Shown: positions 6,743 to 9,258 of the stretch, one piece after another | Numbering within the stretch: the first letter of the stretch is position 1 | Layout of the letters: every line of letters starts with the position of its first letter | Program-made: the position numbers and the translations under genes | Notes under the pieces: generated by a model | Databases searched by the model: none | Told to the model about the DNA's origin: nothing | Seen by the model: the letters and a program-made list of their open reading frames with translations, nothing else | NCBI GenBank assembly: GCA_963592185.1 | Contig: CAVAVT010000059.1 | Span: 1 to 9,258, forward strand | Reading direction: 5' to 3' | Length of the DNA stretch: 9,258 nucleotides | Source: CAVAVT01 sp963592185 | GTDB lineage: Bacteria > Bacillota > Negativicutes > Selenomonadales > Selenomonadaceae

Positions 6743-7896
6743 AATGGAAGAAACTTTTGAAAAGCGGAAGCGGAGTAGCCGTTGGCGCCATGGCTGTCGC
6801 TTTATTGGCGGGATGCACTTTGTCTTTGCCCTGGAAAACAGAGGCGAAGGGAGAAGGAAGCGTTTCTCTCCAGAATCTCACCATAGAAGAGAAGGCAGAG
6901 CGATTTGTTTCCCAAATGAGTGATTCCCAGAAAATCGGCCAGCTGATGATGGTGGGGCTCTCGGGCGATACGCTGGATGCGGACGGGCGATACATGCTGA
7001 CCGAATTTCCCAATGGCAATGTGATCCTTTTTGATCGGAATATGAAGAATCCGGAGCAAGTCAAAAAGCTGACGGCGGATATACAGCGTGAAGTCAGAAA
7101 TACCACGGGGCTCCCGGCCTTTATTGCGGTGGATCAGGAAGGCGGCCAAGTCCGGCGGATGGAGGAATACATGCCTGTTATGCCGGCGGCTGCAGTACTG
7201 GGAAAGCAAAATCCCGATGCAACCTATGGTTGGGCCGTAGAAACCGGGCGGGCTTTGAATCAAATGGGAATCAACCTCAATTTTGCGCCGGTGGTCGATT
7301 TGGATGGAGCCTATGAACGCTCTTATGGGAAAACGCCGGAGGAAGTGATTCCCTACGCGAAGGCGGCCATTCAAGGATATTCGGAAAATGGAGTCATGAC
7401 TTCGCTGAAGCATTTTCCCGGTATAGGAAAGGTCAAGACAGATCCTCATCTGGATGGCGATGTAGTTTCATTGAGCCGTCAAGAATTGGATCAGCAGGAT
7501 GGGAAACCGTTTCACGATATCATCGCTGCGATGGATGCGGATAAAACGTTCGTGATGGTTTCCAATATCACATTTCCTTTGCTGGAGGAGAATGTGCCGG
7601 CTTGCTTATCTAAGACCATCATGAAAGATATTTTGCGGGATGCGTATGGCTATAAAGGATTGATCCTTACAGATGATATGGATATGGGTGCCATGGCAAA
7701 GCATTATCCATTTCCTGAAATGGGAGTCAAAGCAATCCAGGCAGGAGCGGATATAGTCCTGGTGTGCCAGGACGCCTCTCATGCGCAGCAGGTTTATAAC
7801 GGCCTTTTGAAAGCCTATCGCAGTGGCACTTTGGATGCGAAAATGGTTGATGAGAAGGTGAAACGGATTGTCCTTGTCAAATGGAAGAATTTGTGA
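6733..7896 (+). CDS. Lipoprotein glycoside hydrolase family 3, NagZ-like beta-N-acetylhexosaminidase
   Basis: This 387-residue exported enzyme probably removes N-acetylglucosamine from cell-wall muropeptides or other beta-linked substrates. A lipoprotein signal peptide is clear: Lys-rich start, hydrophobic core and lipobox LAGC with Cys28 as the lipidated residue. Family 3 landmarks are VDQEGGQVRR (133-142), KHFPG (226-230), the Asp237-x-His239 pair that matches the NagZ Asp-His catalytic dyad, and YKGLILTDDMDM (307-318) with Asp314 as the expected nucleophile. The HGDT part of the usual KHFPGHGDT motif reads IGKV here, so substrate preference may differ. Its length suits a single-domain NagZ. 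The ATG at 6733, preceded by GAGGCGG, overlaps the J-like gene by 10 nt, so the two are probably translated from one message. B. subtilis NagZ is likewise a lipoprotein, whereas proteobacterial NagZ is cytoplasmic. Confidence 0.87.
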   Translation: MGIKWKKLLKSGSGVAVGAMAVALLAGCTLSLPWKTEAKGEGSVSLQNLTIEEKAERFVSQMSDSQKIGQLMMVGLSGDTLDADGRYMLTEFPNGNVILFDRNMKNPEQVKKLTADIQREVRNTTGLPAFIAVDQEGGQVRRMEEYMPVMPAAAVLGKQNPDATYGWAVETGRALNQMGINLNFAPVVDLDGAYERSYGKTPEEVIPYAKAAIQGYSENGVMTSLKHFPGIGKVKTDPHLDGDVVSLSRQELDQQDGKPFHDIIAAMDADKTFVMVSNITFPLLEENVPACLSKTIMKDILRDAYGYKGLILTDDMDMGAMAKHYPFPEMGVKAIQAGADIVLVCQDASHAQQVYNGLLKAYRSGTLDAKMVDEKVKRIVLVKWKNL

Positions 7897-7921
7897 GTAA
7901 AGGTGAAAAAGGAGAATTTTT

Positions 7922-8548
7922 ATGAAAGGCCCAAAATGGTGGACAGCTACTCTTGTGAGCGCATTTCTTATTGGTGGATCATTGACAGTAGCTGCCAATG
8001 ATCCTTGGTACAATATTGGATATGCAATTGGCTCCTCGGTGGGAAATAGTCCTGCGCAGAGTGACAAAGACTTTTGGTATGATCAGAATTGTAATTTTAA
8101 CAATATAAGAAAAGTGGTGGTATTCGTTCAAATTCCGCAGCAAAATGCTATGTATATTGGGGATCCAGATATCGTTGATGAATATGAAGCTTTTTCGCAA
8201 GAGCAACTGAGTTCAGTGTTGACCATTCATAGGCTCCGGGATGTATCAAATGGTTTTTCGCAACAAGTGCCCAATACCTATGCGAATCAAGAGGAATGGA
8301 ATGCGGCATATTCACGGTATTTACAAATGCACTATGATGGCATACTTTTGGTGAATATTTATGCCTACTATCAAAATGGAACATATGGAAATGTTTTTAT
8401 GGATTTTACATTGATGGATTCTTCAGCACAACGCAAGCTTTTGTATTACAAGGATATGCGAATGAATGCGCCTAGGTCTACGATTGTGGGGATGATTAAA
8501 AGAATTACAAAATCATTTAAGGGGAAAATAGAAAAAGTTAGAGGATAA
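7922..8548 (+). CDS. Exported protein of unknown function
   Basis: A 208-residue protein with a probable Sec signal peptide: a Lys-containing start, hydrophobic residues 9-24 and a V-A-A site with cleavage likely after residue 25. There is no lipobox. The mature part alternates predicted strands and helices: a strand (IRKVVVFVQIP, 62-72), a helical middle, a second strand pair (YDGILLVNIYAYY, 138-150; GNVFMDFTLMD, 156-166) and a basic C-terminal helix. This loosely recalls small periplasmic alpha/beta proteins of the LpoB/GNA1162 type, but the similarity is too weak to assign. The start is supported by AAGGAG (7909-7914), 7 nt upstream. It follows the hydrolase by 25 nt and is probably in the same operon. 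The gene is visibly richer in A+T than its neighbours (16 G+C in bases 8341-8400 against 38 in 7141-7200), which may signal separate origin. Confidence 0.75.
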   Translation: MKGPKWWTATLVSAFLIGGSLTVAANDPWYNIGYAIGSSVGNSPAQSDKDFWYDQNCNFNNIRKVVVFVQIPQQNAMYIGDPDIVDEYEAFSQEQLSSVLTIHRLRDVSNGFSQQVPNTYANQEEWNAAYSRYLQMHYDGILLVNIYAYYQNGTYGNVFMDFTLMDSSAQRKLLYYKDMRMNAPRSTIVGMIKRITKSFKGKIEKVRG

Positions 8549-8628
8549 GTTTACGAGCAAATTTTTTGAACTAAATGGTACATTCAGTGGCTCATTGGCA
8601 GAGTGCCGGCGGGCGGAGTGGATGCGAA

Positions 8629-8637
8629 TGATATTTT
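8629..8637 (+). promoter_or_regulatory. Weak candidate extended -10 promoter
   Basis: TGATATTTT has the TG extension and four of six TATAAT bases, with no acceptable -35 box. It would start transcription near 8644, just before the DUF805 ribosome site. The DUF805 gene could equally be read from upstream, since no terminator is seen in the gap. Confidence 0.25.
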
Positions 8638-8652
8638 GCTAAGCATGGGATG

Positions 8653-8660
8653 GGAGGAGA
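8653..8660 (+). promoter_or_regulatory. Ribosome binding site deciding the DUF805 gene start
   Basis: GGAGGAGA lies just upstream of the adjacent start codons ATG 8665 and ATG 8668. It rules out the in-frame ATG at 8650, which lies before this site and has no ribosome site of its own. Confidence 0.7.
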
Positions 8661-8664
8661 TGGA

Positions 8665-9048
8665 ATGATGGATATGCCAAAGACTGCAAGCCCTAAGAAG
8701 GAAGAAACTCTTATGGAACGGTTCTTTAGTGCCGATGGACGTTTGAATCGAAAGCCGTATATCATTAGACTTTTGATATTGAATCTGGTGGCTTTGTGTA
8801 TCGAAGTGTTTGGTATTCTTACGGGAGTAGATGCAGCGGCTGGTGGATTTATTAAATTTGTCCAGTTTATATTGGTTACGGTTCCTGGCATTATGCTTAT
8901 GATCCGAAGACTTCACGACTTGAATCGCACCGGCTGGCTGTGGTTATTGTGCTTTATTCCCTTGATCAATTTAGCATTAATTGTATATGTACTCGCTTTC
9001 AAAGGAACCACGGGGTCTAATCGATTTGGCCCGGATCCATTGGAATGA
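8665..9048 (+). CDS. DUF805 family inner-membrane protein
   Basis: A 127-residue integral membrane protein of the DUF805 (YhaH-type) family, whose function is not established. Family hallmarks are all present: FFSADGRLNRKPYI (20-33), the RRLHDLNRTGW segment (81-91) and the C-terminal KGTTGSNRFGPDP (113-125). Hydrophobic stretches at about 33-53, 64-80 and 91-112 give three likely transmembrane helices. Residues 1-16 form a short hydrophilic cytoplasmic tail. The start at 8665 (or 8668) follows GGAGGAGA (8653-8660). It lies 116 nt after the exported-protein gene and before a terminator, so it may be the last gene of the cluster or a separate unit. Its link to the chaperone genes rests on position alone. 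Confidence 0.9.
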   Translation: MMDMPKTASPKKEETLMERFFSADGRLNRKPYIIRLLILNLVALCIEVFGILTGVDAAAGGFIKFVQFILVTVPGIMLMIRRLHDLNRTGWLWLLCFIPLINLALIVYVLAFKGTTGSNRFGPDPLE

Positions 9049-9094
9049 AAGAAGCGCTGTGGTGGATTATTTCTTGAATTAAAGATTGTAGAAC

Positions 9095-9125
9095 AGAGGG
9101 CTGGGGCGACTTGGCTCTCTTTTTT
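9095..9125 (+). terminator. Intrinsic terminator after the DUF805 gene
   Basis: An 8-bp stem pairs AGAGGGCT (9095-9102) with GGCTCTCT (9113-9120), including two G-U wobbles, around a 10-nt loop. A T run (9120-9125) follows directly. It lies 46 nt after the DUF805 stop codon and probably ends the cluster's transcript. Confidence 0.8.
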
Positions 9126-9150
9126 ATTTCCGGAATCCTTGGGCATTTTA

Positions 9151-9181
9151 TTGTAATGGGCGCGTGCCGGGGGCGTATAAG
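9151..9181 (+). promoter_or_regulatory. Candidate promoter for the downstream ABC gene
   Basis: TATAAG (9176-9181) is a five-of-six -10 match. TTGTAA (9151-9156) is a four-of-six -35 match with a rather long 19-nt spacer. The position between a terminator and a gene start supports a promoter here. Confidence 0.4.
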
Positions 9182-9216
9182 AGGTAAAAGAAATCTTTAC
9201 GAGGGAGGCCAAACAA

Positions 9217-9258
9217 ATGGAAAAGGTTTTGACGGTAGAAAATATATCTGTGGAGAAG
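9217..9258 (+). CDS. Partial gene, probable ABC-transporter ATP-binding protein (first 14 codons)
   Basis: An ATG at 9217 follows the strong ribosome site GAGGGAGG (9201-9208) with 8-nt spacing and stays open to the window edge. The 14 residues, MEKVLTVENISVEK, match the first beta strand typical of ABC ATPases (L-x-V-E-N-I-S-V). The Walker motifs would lie beyond the window, so this is a prediction from a very short stretch. It lies after a terminator and a candidate promoter, so it begins a new transcription unit. Confidence 0.55.
   Translation, partial: MEKVLTVENISVEK

Larger units (their letters stand above)
8549..8664 (+). other. Intergenic gap with open frame ending in ATGA overlap
   Basis: No terminator is seen after the exported-protein gene. 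A frame open from 8570 to a stop at 8666-8668 reads like the end of a protein (VPAGGVDANDILLSMGWEEME from 8603), and its stop overlaps the next gene's ATG as ATGA, the usual form of coupled genes. It has no convincing start or ribosome site, and a stop lies at 8567-8569. It may be the remnant of a decayed gene or chance. The GC-rich stretch around 8603-8625 contrasts with AT-rich sequence on both sides. Confidence 0.25.

Noticed and set aside
6802..7449. A 215-codon minus-strand open frame
   Set aside because: It is antisense to the family 3 hydrolase and shows no domain features of its own.
1..9258. CRISPR array, tRNA or rRNA genes, insertion sequences
   Set aside because: No spaced direct repeats, tRNA cloverleaf, rRNA sequence, transposase or terminal inverted repeats were seen.

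Overview
The window holds one long plus-strand gene cluster from a bacterium, followed by the first codons of another transcription unit. Strong purine-rich Shine-Dalgarno sites (AGGAGG-type) before most genes, intrinsic terminators with long T tracts, GTG/ATG starts and medium G+C with tight gene packing suggest a Bacillota member. A Negativicutes-like genome would fit, but that is an impression and not proven by the sequence.

Region 1-256 is a leader: an extended -10 promoter (27-35), a 31-codon small reading frame with a very good ribosome site (70-165) and a strong intrinsic terminator (188-222). No clear promoter lies between that terminator and the first large gene, so the leader may be an attenuator, or it may encode a separate small RNA or peptide.

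Region 257-6742 encodes four tightly packed genes that together look like a dedicated Hsp70 chaperone machine: a small GrpE-like protein (candidate nucleotide exchange factor); a divergent 837-residue Hsp70 with intact ATPase motifs, an extra beta-rich domain and a long helical tail; a classic-clade AAA+ ATPase with an unrecognised N-terminal half; and a 730-residue membrane protein that begins with a J-like domain lacking the HPD motif and ends, after one transmembrane helix, in an NTF2-like domain. Gaps are 12, 6 and 24 nt. The gene order suggests that Hsp70, exchange factor, co-chaperone and unfoldase work as one unit, possibly tethered to the membrane.

Region 6733-8548 continues without a break into a lipoprotein glycoside hydrolase of family 3 (NagZ-like), which overlaps the membrane gene by 10 nt, and an exported protein of unknown function. 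Both products act outside the cytoplasm, which fits an envelope theme. A 116-nt gap with a possible gene remnant then leads to a DUF805 membrane protein (8665-9048) and an intrinsic terminator (9095-9125). A candidate promoter and the first 14 codons of a probable ABC-transporter ATPase close the window.

The system most worth attention is the four-gene chaperone cluster coupled to envelope genes. Its substrate and physiological role cannot be read from the sequence.
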